DNA of 64,000 nt, taken from the NCBI RefSeq assembly GCF_000421545.1, contig NZ_ATXF01000005.1, positions 310,001 to 374,000 of the forward strand. The letters run 5' to 3'. Below the pieces are notes generated by a model, which saw only the letters and a list, made by a program, of their open reading frames with translations, had not been told where the DNA came from and searched no databases. The DNA comes from Agromyces italicus DSM 16388 (lineage in GTDB: Bacteria > Actinomycetota > Actinomycetes > Actinomycetales > Microbacteriaceae). Shown piece after piece: positions 32,569 to 42,563 of this stretch (position 1 is the first letter of the stretch; each line of letters starts with the position of its first letter). The translations under genes and the position numbers were made by a program.

Positions 32569-33911
32569 TCGGCGCGCCCGCGCAACCGGCCGGCGCGACA
32601 TCCGACGCGGTCACGCTGTATTCGGCTCGCCTGGTGCTGCCCGTCACCGCACCGCCGATCCTCGACGGCGCCATCGCCGTGCGCGGCGACCGTCTGCTGC
32701 ACGTCGGCGAGCGGAGGTGGGTGCTCCGGTCGCTCGCCGAGCGGGGCATCGCCGCGCACGAGGTGCATTGGCCCGGCATCCTCATGCCCGGCCTCGTCAA
32801 CGCGCACTCGCATCTGCAGTACACCGGCATGGCTTCGGTGGGGCAGGGTCGCTACGACGGGTTCGACGACTGGGCGAACGCATTCAACCCGGTCTACGAG
32901 GCGGGCCGCGACTGGCCCGCCGATGCCGCGGCGGGCGCACGGCTGCTCCTCGAGCACGGAACGACCGCGGTCGCCGACATCGTGACGGATGCCGCGGCGG
33001 CGGGTGTGCTGCACGATGCCGGGTTGCACGGCATCACCTACTGGGAGGTGATGAGCTGGACCAACGCCGAGTGGGCTCGCACGGGACGCGCACAGGTCGA
33101 GGCGGCGCTCGATGCGCTGCCCGCTCCTCCCGGCACCGGGTTGTCGCCGCACGCCCCCTACTCGCTCGAGATCGTCCCCCTGCTCGAGATCCCCGACATC
33201 GTGCGCGAGCGGGGCAGCCGCCTGCACCTGCACCTCGGAGAGGCGGCGTTCGAGCGCGAGTTCGACCACGAGCACGACGATCCGTGGCACGGGCGCGAGC
33301 TCGGAAGCTTCCGCGAGCTGCGCGACGCCGGATTCGGCACGGGCGCGACCGAGTTCGTCGACCAGCTCGGCGTGCTCGGGCCCGACTGCCACATCGCGCA
33401 CGGTGTGTACATGACCGCGCGCGATCGGGCGATCCTCCGCGCGCGCGGGACGAGCGTGGCGCTCTGCCCGCGATCGAACGCGGTGATCGGGCTCGACGAA
33501 CCGCCGGTCGCCGCCTACCTTGCGGAGGGGAATCCGATCGCGGTGGGCACGGACTCGCTGTCGTCGAGCCCGTCCCTCGATCTCATGGCCGACGTGGCCG
33601 AGCTCGCCCGGCTCGCCCGCGCCCAGGGCTATCACACCCGCGACCTCGCCGAACGCCTGATCGCCGCCGCCACGATCGGCGGCGCCCACGCGATGGGGTT
33701 GGACGTCGGGGCGAACCGCACCGGGTACCTCGCCGTCGGCGCCCTCGCGGACCTCGCGTTCTTCGACCTTCCGGTCACGGATGTCGCAGAGACGGTGACC
33801 GACCTCGTCGAATCGGGCGCCGGCCGCGCAGCCGCCACGGTGATCGCCGGGCGCGTGCGCGCGACGACCGACCGATTCACCCGAGCGACCGGAGTGGTCA
33901 CCGATGACTGA
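32565..33911 (+). CDS. Amidohydrolase/deaminase (SAH/MTA/5'-deoxyadenosine deaminase-like)
   Basis: A 448-residue metal-dependent hydrolase of the ATZ/TRZ-SAH deaminase group. Metal ligands: HxH in LVNAHSHLQYTGM, His in RLHLHLGEAAFE, His in HIAHGVYM and Asp in VGTDSLSSSPS. The ALCPRSN motif before the last ligand is typical of adenosine-type and aminodeoxyfutalosine deaminases. It begins with GTG overlapping the AdoHcyase-like stop, so the two proteins probably act in sequence. A role in deaminating an adenine-containing thioether or nucleoside is inferred. Confidence 0.82.
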   Translation: MIGAPAQPAGATSDAVTLYSARLVLPVTAPPILDGAIAVRGDRLLHVGERRWVLRSLAERGIAAHEVHWPGILMPGLVNAHSHLQYTGMASVGQGRYDGFDDWANAFNPVYEAGRDWPADAAAGARLLLEHGTTAVADIVTDAAAAGVLHDAGLHGITYWEVMSWTNAEWARTGRAQVEAALDALPAPPGTGLSPHAPYSLEIVPLLEIPDIVRERGSRLHLHLGEAAFEREFDHEHDDPWHGRELGSFRELRDAGFGTGATEFVDQLGVLGPDCHIAHGVYMTARDRAILRARGTSVALCPRSNAVIGLDEPPVAAYLAEGNPIAVGTDSLSSSPSLDLMADVAELARLARAQGYHTRDLAERLIAAATIGGAHAMGLDVGANRTGYLAVGALADLAFFDLPVTDVAETVTDLVESGAGRAAATVIAGRVRATTDRFTRATGVVTDD

Positions 33912-34347
33912 CGACCGACCCGCGACCGCGAGGCGGCTCGACCTCGCCGCCCACCCCGAAGGCGGGTGGTTCCGCCGAACGTGGACGGGCCGAACGCCCG
34001 TCGACACCGACGGCGGTGCGCGACCCGCGGCGACGCTCATCCACTACCTCCTGACCCCCGGCGAGCACAGCGCCTGGCACGTGGTCTCGAGCGACGAGGT
34101 CTGGCTCTGGCACGGGCCGGGGGCGCTCGAACTCTCACTCGGCGGAACCGGCGAGCGGCCGGTCGCGCCCCCTGCCGTCGCCCGCACGGTGCTGCTCGGA
34201 CCGGACCCCGCCGCCGGCCACGTCGCGCAGTGCGTCGTGCACGCCGGCACCTGGCAGTCGGCCCGCCTCGCGGGGCATGACGAGGTGCTCGCGAGTTGCC
34301 TTGTGTCGCCCGGTTTCGATTTCGCCGACTGGCGACTCGCCGACTGA
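33904..34347 (+). CDS. DUF985 cupin-family protein
   Basis: A 147-residue single-domain cupin (DUF985/cupin_5). Characteristic segments: LAAHPEGGWFRRTW, TLIHYLLTPGEHSAWHVVSS, DEVWLWHGPGALEL and WQSARLAG. Cupins of this family bind a metal or sugar-like ligand; no activity is established to my knowledge. It overlaps the amidohydrolase gene by 8 bp, so it is cotranscribed with the pathway genes and may be an isomerase or small-molecule sensor. Confidence 0.82.
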   Translation: MTDDRPATARRLDLAAHPEGGWFRRTWTGRTPVDTDGGARPAATLIHYLLTPGEHSAWHVVSSDEVWLWHGPGALELSLGGTGERPVAPPAVARTVLLGPDPAAGHVAQCVVHAGTWQSARLAGHDEVLASCLVSPGFDFADWRLAD

Positions 34348-34407
34348 CTTAGGCTTGACCGGCGACCAGTCGCTCACTCACCCCGTCACAGCATCAGGAG
34401 ACGCCCC

Positions 34408-35252
34408 ATGACTCTTTCGCGAGCACTTCGCCGCGCGGCGGTCGCCGCGACCGCAACCGCCGCGGCCCTCGCGCTCGCCGGCTGTGCCGCCGGCGGGTCC
34501 GATGCCCCCTCCACCGACGATGGCGGGTTGCAGACCCTCACCGCCGGCAAGCTCACCGTCGCGACCGGCGATCCCGCGTTCGAGCCGTGGGCCGTCGACA
34601 ACGACCCCGCCAACGGCGAAGGCTTCGAGTCCGCCGTGACGTACGCCGTCGCAGCGGAGCTCGGCTTCGCCCCCGACGACGTCGTCTGGGTGCGCTCGAC
34701 CTTCGACAGCGCGATCGCGCCCGGCCCGAAAGACTGGGACCTCAACATCCAGCAGTTCTCGATCACCGACGAGCGCAAGCAGGCGGTGGACTTCTCGAGC
34801 CCCTACTACACCACGACGCAGGCGGTGATCGCGACGGCCGATTCGCCTGCCGCATCCGCCACCTCGCTCGACGAGCTGAACGACGTGAACGTGGGTGTCG
34901 CGAGCGGAACGACGAGCTTCACGGTCGCCGATGCGGCCCTCGACACCGAGCTGTCGGTCTTCAACTCGAACGAAGACGCCGTGCTCGCGCTGACGAGCGG
35001 CCAGATCGATGCGTTCGTCATCGACCTGCCGAGCGCCTTCTACCTCACGTCGGCCGAGATCGAGGCGGTGTCGTCGTCGGCCAGTTCGCCGATGCGGCCG
35101 GTGGCGACGAGTTCGCCTTCGTGCTGCCGAAGGACTCCGCGCTGACCGACCCGGTCAGTGCGGCCGTCGACGCGCTTCGCGAGTCGGGCGAACTCGCCGA
35201 GATCCAGGCGGAGTGGCTGAGCGACGCGGTCGACGTTCCGGTCCTCGACTGA
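34408..35252 (+). CDS. ABC importer amino-acid-type binding lipoprotein, frameshifted
   Basis: A family 3 solute-binding protein (glutamate/polar amino acid type). Signal peptide with lipobox LALAGC near residue 28, then LTVATGDPAFEPW, FDSAIAPGPKDWDLNIQQFS, VDFSSPYYTTTQAV and GVASGTTSF. After the codons for SAEIEA (about 35067) the frame shifts: the initial frame stops at 35145, while the next frame continues as VVVGQFADAAGGDEFAFVLP and ends properly with EWLSDAVDVPVLD at 35252. One missing base near 35068-35070 would repair it. It may be a sequencing error or a true inactivation. The permease and ATPase genes downstream are intact. Confidence 0.82.
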
Positions 35253-35265
35253 TCAGGCTCACCCG

Positions 35266-36132
35266 ATGAGCACCGGAGCGGCGGAGGCCGCGTGGCAGCC
35301 GAGCGAGCTCGAGCTCTCGCGACGGTCCGTCCGTCGGCGTGCCTCCACCCGCTCGGTGGTCATCGCACTGATCAGCACCGTCGTCTTCGCGGGGGTGATC
35401 GGGCTCGCGCTCGTCGGTTCGCCCGGCTGGGCGGTGGTGCAGCAGACCTTCTTCAACCTCGAGATCGGCATCGAGAGCTTCCCCGCGATCCTCGCCGGAC
35501 TCTGGGTGAACATCCAGGTGCTCGTCGTCGCGGCCATCGGCGTCGCCGTCTTCGGCACGCTGCTCGCCGTGCTGCGGTCGCTCCGCGGGCCCGTGTTCTT
35601 CCCGTTGCGCGCACTCGCGACGGGCTACACCGACCTGTTCCGCGGAATGCCGCTGCTGATCGTGCTCTATCTCGTCGGCTTCGGCATCCCGGTGCTCGAC
35701 ATCTTCCCCCGCCTGCCCGCCGTCGTCTGGGGCACGATCGCGATCATCCTCACCTACTCGGCGTACGTCGCCGAGGTGCTTCGGGCGGGGATGGAGGCGG
35801 TGCACCCGTCCCAGCGCATGGCCGCGCGCTCACTCGGCCTCACGCACGCGCAGACCCTGCGGATCGTCGTCATCCCGCAGGGGATCCGGAAGGTCGTGCC
35901 TGCGCTCATGAACGACTTCGTCTCGATGCAGAAGGACGTCGGCCTCATCTCGGTGCTCGGCGCGGTCGATGCCGTCCGCGCGGCGCAGATCGAGGTCGCG
36001 CAGAGCTTCAACTTCACGCCGTACGTCGTGGCGGGCCTGCTGTTCGTGGCGATCAGCTGGCCGATGATCCGTCTCACCGACTGGGCTTCGGCGCGACTGG
36101 CGGCACGTGAGCAGAGCGGAGGGGTCGTATGA
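35266..36132 (+). CDS. Polar-amino-acid-type ABC importer permease (HisM/GlnP family)
   Basis: A 288-residue membrane protein with a hydrophilic N-terminus, then a separate TM helix (about 30-50) and the conserved HisM-type core (ILAGLWVNIQVLVVAAIG, YTDLFRGMPLLIVLYLVGFG, TYSAYVAEVLRAGMEAVHPS, AARSLGLTHAQTLRIVVIPQ). The last is the EAA loop that contacts the ATPase. As only one permease is encoded it probably works as a homodimer. Its stop overlaps the ATPase start (ATGA). Confidence 0.92.
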   Translation: MSTGAAEAAWQPSELELSRRSVRRRASTRSVVIALISTVVFAGVIGLALVGSPGWAVVQQTFFNLEIGIESFPAILAGLWVNIQVLVVAAIGVAVFGTLLAVLRSLRGPVFFPLRALATGYTDLFRGMPLLIVLYLVGFGIPVLDIFPRLPAVVWGTIAIILTYSAYVAEVLRAGMEAVHPSQRMAARSLGLTHAQTLRIVVIPQGIRKVVPALMNDFVSMQKDVGLISVLGAVDAVRAAQIEVAQSFNFTPYVVAGLLFVAISWPMIRLTDWASARLAAREQSGGVV

Positions 36133-36863
36133 CCGTGCTCGAGGTACGGGGAGTGCGCAAGCGCTTCGGCGACCACGATGTGCTGCAAGGCGTCGATCTC
36201 GAACTCGACGCCCACGAGGTGGTCGTGCTCATCGGAGCGTCCGGATCGGGCAAGTCGACGCTGCTTCGCACGATCAACCTGCTCGAGCGCGTCGACGACG
36301 GGCAGATCCTGCTCGGCGGAGACGACATCACCGATCCGGGCGTCGACGCCGACCGTGTGCGCGCCCGTATCGGCGTCGTGTTCCAGCATTTCAACCTCTT
36401 CCCCCACCTCCGCATCATCGACAACGTCACGCTCGCGGCGCGACGCGTGCACGGCATGCCGAAGGACACTGCTCATGCACGCGGCCTCGAGCTGCTCGGC
36501 TCGCTCGGGCTCGGCGCGAAGGCGCTCGACTACCCCGACCGGCTGTCGGGCGGCCAGCAGCAGCGGGTCGCGATCGTCCGCGCGATCATGACCGATCCCG
36601 AACTGCTGCTGCTCGACGAGATCACGAGCGCACTCGACCCCCAGTTGATCGGTGAGGTGCTCGACCTCGTGCGGCAGCTGAAGTCGACCGGATCGACGAT
36701 CCTCATGGCCACGCACGAGATGTCCTTCGCCCGCGAGGTCGCCGACCGCGTGGTCTTCATGCAGGGTGGCCGCATCGTGGAGTCGGGCCCGCCCGAGCAA
36801 CTCTTCGACGCCCCGGTCGAGCCGGCGACCGCCGAGTTCCTCGCCCGCGTTCGACACCATTGA
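36129..36863 (+). CDS. Polar-amino-acid-type ABC importer ATPase (GlnQ-like)
   Basis: A 244-residue ATPase: Walker A GASGSGKSTLL, Q-loop VFQHFNLFPHL, signature LSGGQQQRVAI, Walker B LLLLDEITSALD, switch His in ATHEMSFA. These are GlnQ/HisP-type motifs. With the permease and the frameshifted binding protein it forms an importer for a polar, probably amino-acid-like, solute. Cotranscription with an AdoHcyase-like enzyme and a deaminase suggests an amino-acid-bearing nucleoside such as an S-adenosyl compound; that is speculation. Confidence 0.94.
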   Translation: MTVLEVRGVRKRFGDHDVLQGVDLELDAHEVVVLIGASGSGKSTLLRTINLLERVDDGQILLGGDDITDPGVDADRVRARIGVVFQHFNLFPHLRIIDNVTLAARRVHGMPKDTAHARGLELLGSLGLGAKALDYPDRLSGGQQQRVAIVRAIMTDPELLLLDEITSALDPQLIGEVLDLVRQLKSTGSTILMATHEMSFAREVADRVVFMQGGRIVESGPPEQLFDAPVEPATAEFLARVRHH

Positions 36864-37104
36864 GGTGACGGGGCGCGGCGCGTACGCACGGCCCGGGCCC
36901 TCCACGCGACGACGCGCCCGGAGCGACGACGCAGACCCCGCAAGCTGCGTCGCCGAAGCTCTGCGCGGATTGGGCTCGCAGGGATCCTCCTCCACAGGCT
37001 GGACCCACGGTCGGCTCCCACCACTTCTCGAACGAATCCCGTGTTCGGCTCCCTCATCGCTGGCATCCTCGACCTGACAGGCGCAAGATGAAGGAGTGAT
37101 CGAG
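36864..37104. other. Intergenic region, no gene recognised
   Basis: About 240 bases after the importer operon with no coding pattern, no tRNA-like cloverleaf and no copy of the repeat families that I can see. It should contain the promoter of the small protein at 37105. Confidence 0.45.
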
Positions 37105-37329
37105 TTGAACGAACCGCAGGTGTGGACCCTCATCGGGGTGTTCGCGGCCGCACTCTTCGGGGTGATCACCCTCGTCACGACGATGTTCGTGCGGGTGATC
37201 CGCAGCGAGATCGGCGGCCTCCGCGGCGAGATCCTCGCAGAGATCGGGGTCGTCAGCCGACGCATCGACGCCCTCGACCGCGACGTGCAGGCGCTCGTGA
37301 AGCACACCTTCGGCATCGACCGCGGCTGA
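37105..37329 (+). CDS. Small single-span membrane protein with coiled coil
   Basis: A 74-residue protein (from TTG at 37105): one TM helix (TLIGVFAAALFGVITLVTTM), then a charged amphipathic helix (SEIGGLRGEILAEIGVVSRR, IDALDRDVQALVKHT) with coiled-coil character. TTG is preferred because GAAGGAG lies 8 nt upstream; a GTG at 37096 touches that site. Function unknown; small proteins of this design often modulate membrane complexes. Confidence 0.62.
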   Translation: MNEPQVWTLIGVFAAALFGVITLVTTMFVRVIRSEIGGLRGEILAEIGVVSRRIDALDRDVQALVKHTFGIDRG

Positions 37330-37340
37330 GCGCTACGCGA

Positions 37341-37372
37341 GTCTCGATACGCTCCTGCGTCGCTACTCGACC
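37341..37372. repeat. Dispersed repeat family A, short unit
   Basis: GTCTCGATACGCTCCTGCG followed by CTACTCGACC carries diverged versions of both cores, upstream of purL. Confidence 0.6.
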
Positions 37373-37385
37373 GACGGTGGGCAAG

Positions 37386-37391
37386 TAGACT
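37386..37391 (+). promoter_or_regulatory. Putative -10 box of purL
   Basis: TAGACT preceded by GT lies 64 nt before the purL start and fits the actinobacterial -10 consensus. No -35 is recognisable. Confidence 0.45.
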
Positions 37392-37454
37392 GGCACGGTC
37401 AGGCATTCGCCCCGCGGCATCCGCCTCGCCGCCGTCTTCTGGAGCTCGCCACTC

Positions 37455-39809
<2,355 letters not shown>

Positions 39810-39812
39810 CCG

Positions 39813-39865
39813 GCGGTCGAGTCATGTGCCTCGATACGGCGCTGGCGCGCCTACTCGACAACCGG
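39813..39865. repeat. Dispersed repeat family A, inverted pair
   Basis: GCGGTCGAGTCATGTGCC, then TCGATACGGCGC, then GCGCCTACTCGACAACCGG. A diverged, compact copy between purL and the Nudix gene. Confidence 0.65.
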
Positions 39866-39879
39866 AGGATTGAGGCCCG

Positions 39880-40374
39880 ATGACCGAACCCGAGCGGTAC
39901 ACCGACGCGTACGCGTCGACCCACGGACGATTCACGGTGGTGCCCGCGGCCTACGTGCTGCTGCGCCGCGGTGACGAGGTGCTGCTGCAGCTGCGCCGGG
40001 GCACCGGGTACTACGACGAGCACTGGGCGTCCGGCGCCGCGGGCCACGTCGAGGCCGGCGAGTCGCTGCTCGCGGGCGCGGCGCGCGAGGCGAGCGAGGA
40101 GCTCGGTGTCTCGGTCGAACCCGGCGCGCTCGAACTGCTGACCCTCATGCACCGCACCGACGGCAGCGGCCGCCCGATCGAGCAGCGCTTCGACGTGTTC
40201 TTCGAGGTCGGCGAGTGGACGGGCGAGCCGCGGCTCCTCGAGACCCAGAAGGCGGCGGCGCTCGAGTGGTTCGCCCTCGACGCGCTGCCCGAGCCCGTCG
40301 TCCCGCACGAGCTCCGGGTGCTCGAAGCCCTGCGCGACGGGCTCCTCGAGCCCGTCACCCTCTTCGGGTACTGA
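39880..40374 (+). CDS. Nudix hydrolase
   Basis: A 164-residue Nudix protein. The Nudix box GHVEAGESLLAGAAREASEELG (given as its span, residues about 55-76) matches the Gx5Ex7REUxEExGU pattern, and Glu residues that bind Mg are all kept. It hydrolyses a nucleoside diphosphate linked to another group; the substrate is unknown. ATG at 39880 has GGAGG upstream at normal spacing. It follows purL and the repeat, likely with its own promoter. Confidence 0.9.
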   Translation: MTEPERYTDAYASTHGRFTVVPAAYVLLRRGDEVLLQLRRGTGYYDEHWASGAAGHVEAGESLLAGAAREASEELGVSVEPGALELLTLMHRTDGSGRPIEQRFDVFFEVGEWTGEPRLLETQKAAALEWFALDALPEPVVPHELRVLEALRDGLLEPVTLFGY

Positions 40375-40414
40375 GCGCAACCGCCAGACGACGAACGACA
40401 GGAAGCACACCGAC

Positions 40415-40603
40415 ATGAACGACTTCGCCTTCTACGGCATCCTCTTCGCCGGCGCACTCGTCCTCTTCGCCGTCATCATCTTCATCGGCGTCGTGATCCG
40501 CGCGATCAAGGCACCCCCGGGCGAGCGCATGCGCGAGGCGTTCCGGCTGCGCCCCCCGGTCGACGACGAGGACGAGGACGACCGGTCCGACCCCCGCAGC
40601 TGA
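40415..40603 (+). CDS. Small single-span membrane protein
   Basis: A 62-residue protein with one strong TM helix (GILFAGALVLFAVIIFIGVV) and an acidic C-terminal tail (DDEDEDDRSD). ATG at 40415 follows ACAGGAAGC. It lies 40 nt after the Nudix gene and may be cotranscribed. Function unknown. Confidence 0.6.
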   Translation: MNDFAFYGILFAGALVLFAVIIFIGVVIRAIKAPPGERMREAFRLRPPVDDEDEDDRSDPRS

Positions 40604-40670
40604 GTCTCAGCGCAACGCGCTCGAGCATCGCGCCGAACGGGATGCGCGCCGGTCGCGGTAGATTCATCCC

Positions 40671-40889
40671 ATGGAACTGTGGACGCTCCTCGTCGTCGTC
40701 GTCGCCGTGCTCTGGCTCGGCGCGCTCGTCTACGTCGCCACGCAGATCTTCGGCAACGCCCGGCTCAACGAGCTCGAGAAGTGGGTGTGGGTCATCGCGC
40801 TCGTCTGCTTCACGCTGCCCGCGGCCCTCGTCTGGTTCATCCTCGGCCCGCACCCGTTCGGCATCCGGCTCAGCCGCGAGCTGCGCTGA
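40671..40889 (+). CDS. Small two-span membrane protein (phospholipase D-nuclease N-terminal-like)
   Basis: A 72-residue protein with two TM helices (LLVVVVAVLWLGALVYVATQ and VWVIALVCFTLPAALVWFIL). The pattern of two spans separated by LNELEKW and ending GPHPFG resembles the PLDc_N family of small membrane proteins. ATG at 40671. Function unknown. Confidence 0.68.
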   Translation: MELWTLLVVVVAVLWLGALVYVATQIFGNARLNELEKWVWVIALVCFTLPAALVWFILGPHPFGIRLSRELR

Positions 40890-40922
40890 GCCCGGGCCGC
40901 GCACACCGCGACTCGGCTCGCC

Positions 40923-41732
40923 TCAACCCCGCCGCACCTCCTGCCAGAGCGAGGCCCAGTCCTCGGCGCTGAGCCGTCCGGGCAGCACGTCGCGTGCGAG
41001 GCCTCGCCGGGCCAGCCACGACTTCGCCTGCGCCGCGCCCATCGGCCTCGGCGTCCGGGTGAGGATCTGCGCCATGCCGCGCCCGCGCCCGCGGAACGCC
41101 GCCGCCACGAATCCGCAGTAGCCGCGCCGCTCGGCCGCCTCGACGAGCGGCTCCGCACGGCGCCGCACACTGAAGAGCCCGCCGTCGACCGCGGGCACCG
41201 GCCGGAAGGCCCGCGCCGGCACCCGCCCGTCGAGCGCGAATTCGAACCACGGCGCCGACTGCGCGGTGAGCAGGCTCGAGCCGCCGACGCCGCACCGCCG
41301 CCGCGCGACCTCCCACTGCGTGAGCAGCACGGCGTTCGTCCAGCCGGGGCGATCGAGGAGCGAACGCAGGATCGCGGTCGTGAGGTGGAACGGCACGTTG
41401 CCGACGACCACGTGCGGCGCACTCGGATACCGCCAGCGCAGCACATCGGCCTGCTCGACGGTGACACGGGCGCCGAACCGGCGCCGCAGCGAGGCGACGC
41501 GACCGGGGTCGAGTTCGAGTGCCGTGAGCGGACGGCCGAGGCGCGCCAGCGGATCGGTGAGGGCGCCGCCGCCGGCGCCCAACTCGATGATCGGGCCCCG
41601 TGTCTCGTCGACGAGACCGACGAGGCGATCGATCGCGCCGCGATCGACGAGGAAGTTCTGCCCGAGCTCCTGCCGGCCGCCGTGGCCGGTCGGGACGGGA
41701 TGACGGGTGGACGGGTGTTCGCGTGTGCGCAA
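40923..41732 (-). CDS. erm: Erm-family 23S rRNA (adenine-N6) methyltransferase
   Basis: A 269-residue KsgA/Erm-type enzyme, predicted to methylate an adenine of 23S rRNA and so protect against macrolide-lincosamide-streptogramin B antibiotics. SAM-binding motif IELGAGGGALTDPLA, ALELDPGRVASLRRRF, and the catalytic NVPFHLTTAIL (motif IV, N-[LIV]-P-[YF]) are present. The C-terminal portion with WASLWQEVRRG fits actinobacterial Erm proteins rather than KsgA. The start is TTG at 41732, supported by GGAG 7 nt upstream. A structured leader of about 190 nt precedes it, suggesting drug-inducible control. Confidence 0.88.
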   Translation of the reverse strand: MRTREHPSTRHPVPTGHGGRQELGQNFLVDRGAIDRLVGLVDETRGPIIELGAGGGALTDPLARLGRPLTALELDPGRVASLRRRFGARVTVEQADVLRWRYPSAPHVVVGNVPFHLTTAILRSLLDRPGWTNAVLLTQWEVARRRCGVGGSSLLTAQSAPWFEFALDGRVPARAFRPVPAVDGGLFSVRRRAEPLVEAAERRGYCGFVAAAFRGRGRGMAQILTRTPRPMGAAQAKSWLARRGLARDVLPGRLSAEDWASLWQEVRRG

Positions 41733-41784
41733 GGTTCTGCTCCGCTGCCGAAGATGGTCGGCCGGGTACGCGTGATCGCACCGC

Positions 41785-41844
41785 GGCCATGGTCATGGCC
41801 GAGGCGGAGAGACGTGGATGATCGGGTCGCTCCGCCTCAGGCGG
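41785..41844 (-). promoter_or_regulatory. Alternative-hairpin leader upstream of erm
   Basis: In transcript order: CCGCC (41844-41840) pairs with GGCGG (41836-41832); GAGGCGGAG (41838-41830) can instead pair perfectly with CTCCGCCTC (41809-41801); a self-pairing GGCCATGACCATGGCC (41800-41785) follows. Two exclusive foldings of the same middle segment are the hallmark of erm attenuators. Confidence 0.55.
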
Positions 41845-41866
41845 TGCGGGGCCGCGCGATCATCAT
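41837..41866 (-). CDS. Candidate erm leader peptide (9 residues)
   Basis: A short frame encoding MMIARPRTA lies in the erm leader, and its last codons form the first arm of the alternative hairpins. Arg-Pro-Arg matches the positive-x-positive motif known to stall macrolide-bound ribosomes (as in ErmDL). There is no clear Shine-Dalgarno sequence, so translation is unproven. Confidence 0.4.
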   Translation of the reverse strand: MMIARPRTA

Positions 41867-41926
41867 CGTGGCGAATTGGCTACACACGAGCATCGACGGT
41901 AGCAGAACTTCGCGCGCGTTCGGCGT

Positions 41927-42466
41927 TCAGCTGCCGCCTGGCGGGTCGACCAGCAGCCCGACGCGGTCGTCGAGATAGCGCCCGAGCTCGGCGAGCGCGC
42001 CCGTCTGGCCGGGGTTCCAGCGCACGCGCACGGTCTCGCCGTCGAACACGATCGGTCCGGATGCCCCGGTGCGCGCGAGCTCGTCGAGGTCGACCCCCGG
42101 CGCATCGAAGTTGACGGTCTCGCCCTCGGCGATGCCGCCCTTCACCGCGGCTGCCTGCCAGCCCCGGTGCTCGGCGACGCTCGCCGCGAGCACGCTGCGC
42201 CGGGCGGGCCGCTCGGCACGCACCACATGCCCGGTCGCGTGCAGTGCCCCGTCGGGGGCGAGCAGCAGCACCCCGAGCCGCCAGACGCGCCCCCGATGAG
42301 CCATGCGCGCGGCACGGGCGACGCCCAGCACGGGCTTCGGCTGCACCAGTTCGGCGAGCACCTCGTCGCGGGCCCGCGCGGCGGCGAGGCGGGCGGCTGC
42401 GTCGGCGAGCGACGCACGGAGTCGATCGATCGGATCGCTCGGCGTCGGCCCCGTGGCATCCGTCAT
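41927..42466 (-). CDS. Conserved hypothetical protein
   Basis: A 179-residue protein without signal or membrane segment. It starts with a helical, Ala/Arg-rich region (DRLRASLADAAARLAAARAR, then VLAELVQPKPVLGVARAARM), followed by a beta-rich part (VWRLGVLLLAPDGALHATG, GETVNFDAPGVDLDEL, VRVRWNPGQTG). From memory, related proteins are found in Microbacteriaceae and sometimes carry doubtful names such as glutaminase; nothing in the sequence supports that. ATG at 42466 has GAGG upstream. Function unknown. Confidence 0.62.
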   Translation of the reverse strand: MTDATGPTPSDPIDRLRASLADAAARLAAARARDEVLAELVQPKPVLGVARAARMAHRGRVWRLGVLLLAPDGALHATGHVVRAERPARRSVLAASVAEHRGWQAAAVKGGIAEGETVNFDAPGVDLDELARTGASGPIVFDGETVRVRWNPGQTGALAELGRYLDDRVGLLVDPPGGS

Positions 42467-42541
42467 CGTGCACCGCCTCGCGGTGCCGGCGTGATCGCGA
42501 GAGCACGGGCCGTCATGCTCCCATATTCCCGCGATCGCCGC

Positions 42542-42562
42542 CCGGGTGGAAATCTCCACCGG
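42542..42562 (-). terminator. Hairpin after the phosphonate operon
   Basis: GGTGGA and TCCACC arms around AATC, extended by flanking CCG and CGG, directly after the stop of the last phosphonate gene. No T-tract, so termination is plausible but unproven. Confidence 0.4.
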
Positions 42563-42563
42563 T

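Noticed and set aside
36864..37104. Possible RNA gene in the gap before the small membrane protein
   Set aside because: No cloverleaf, no conserved riboswitch core and no strong hairpin could be found by eye.
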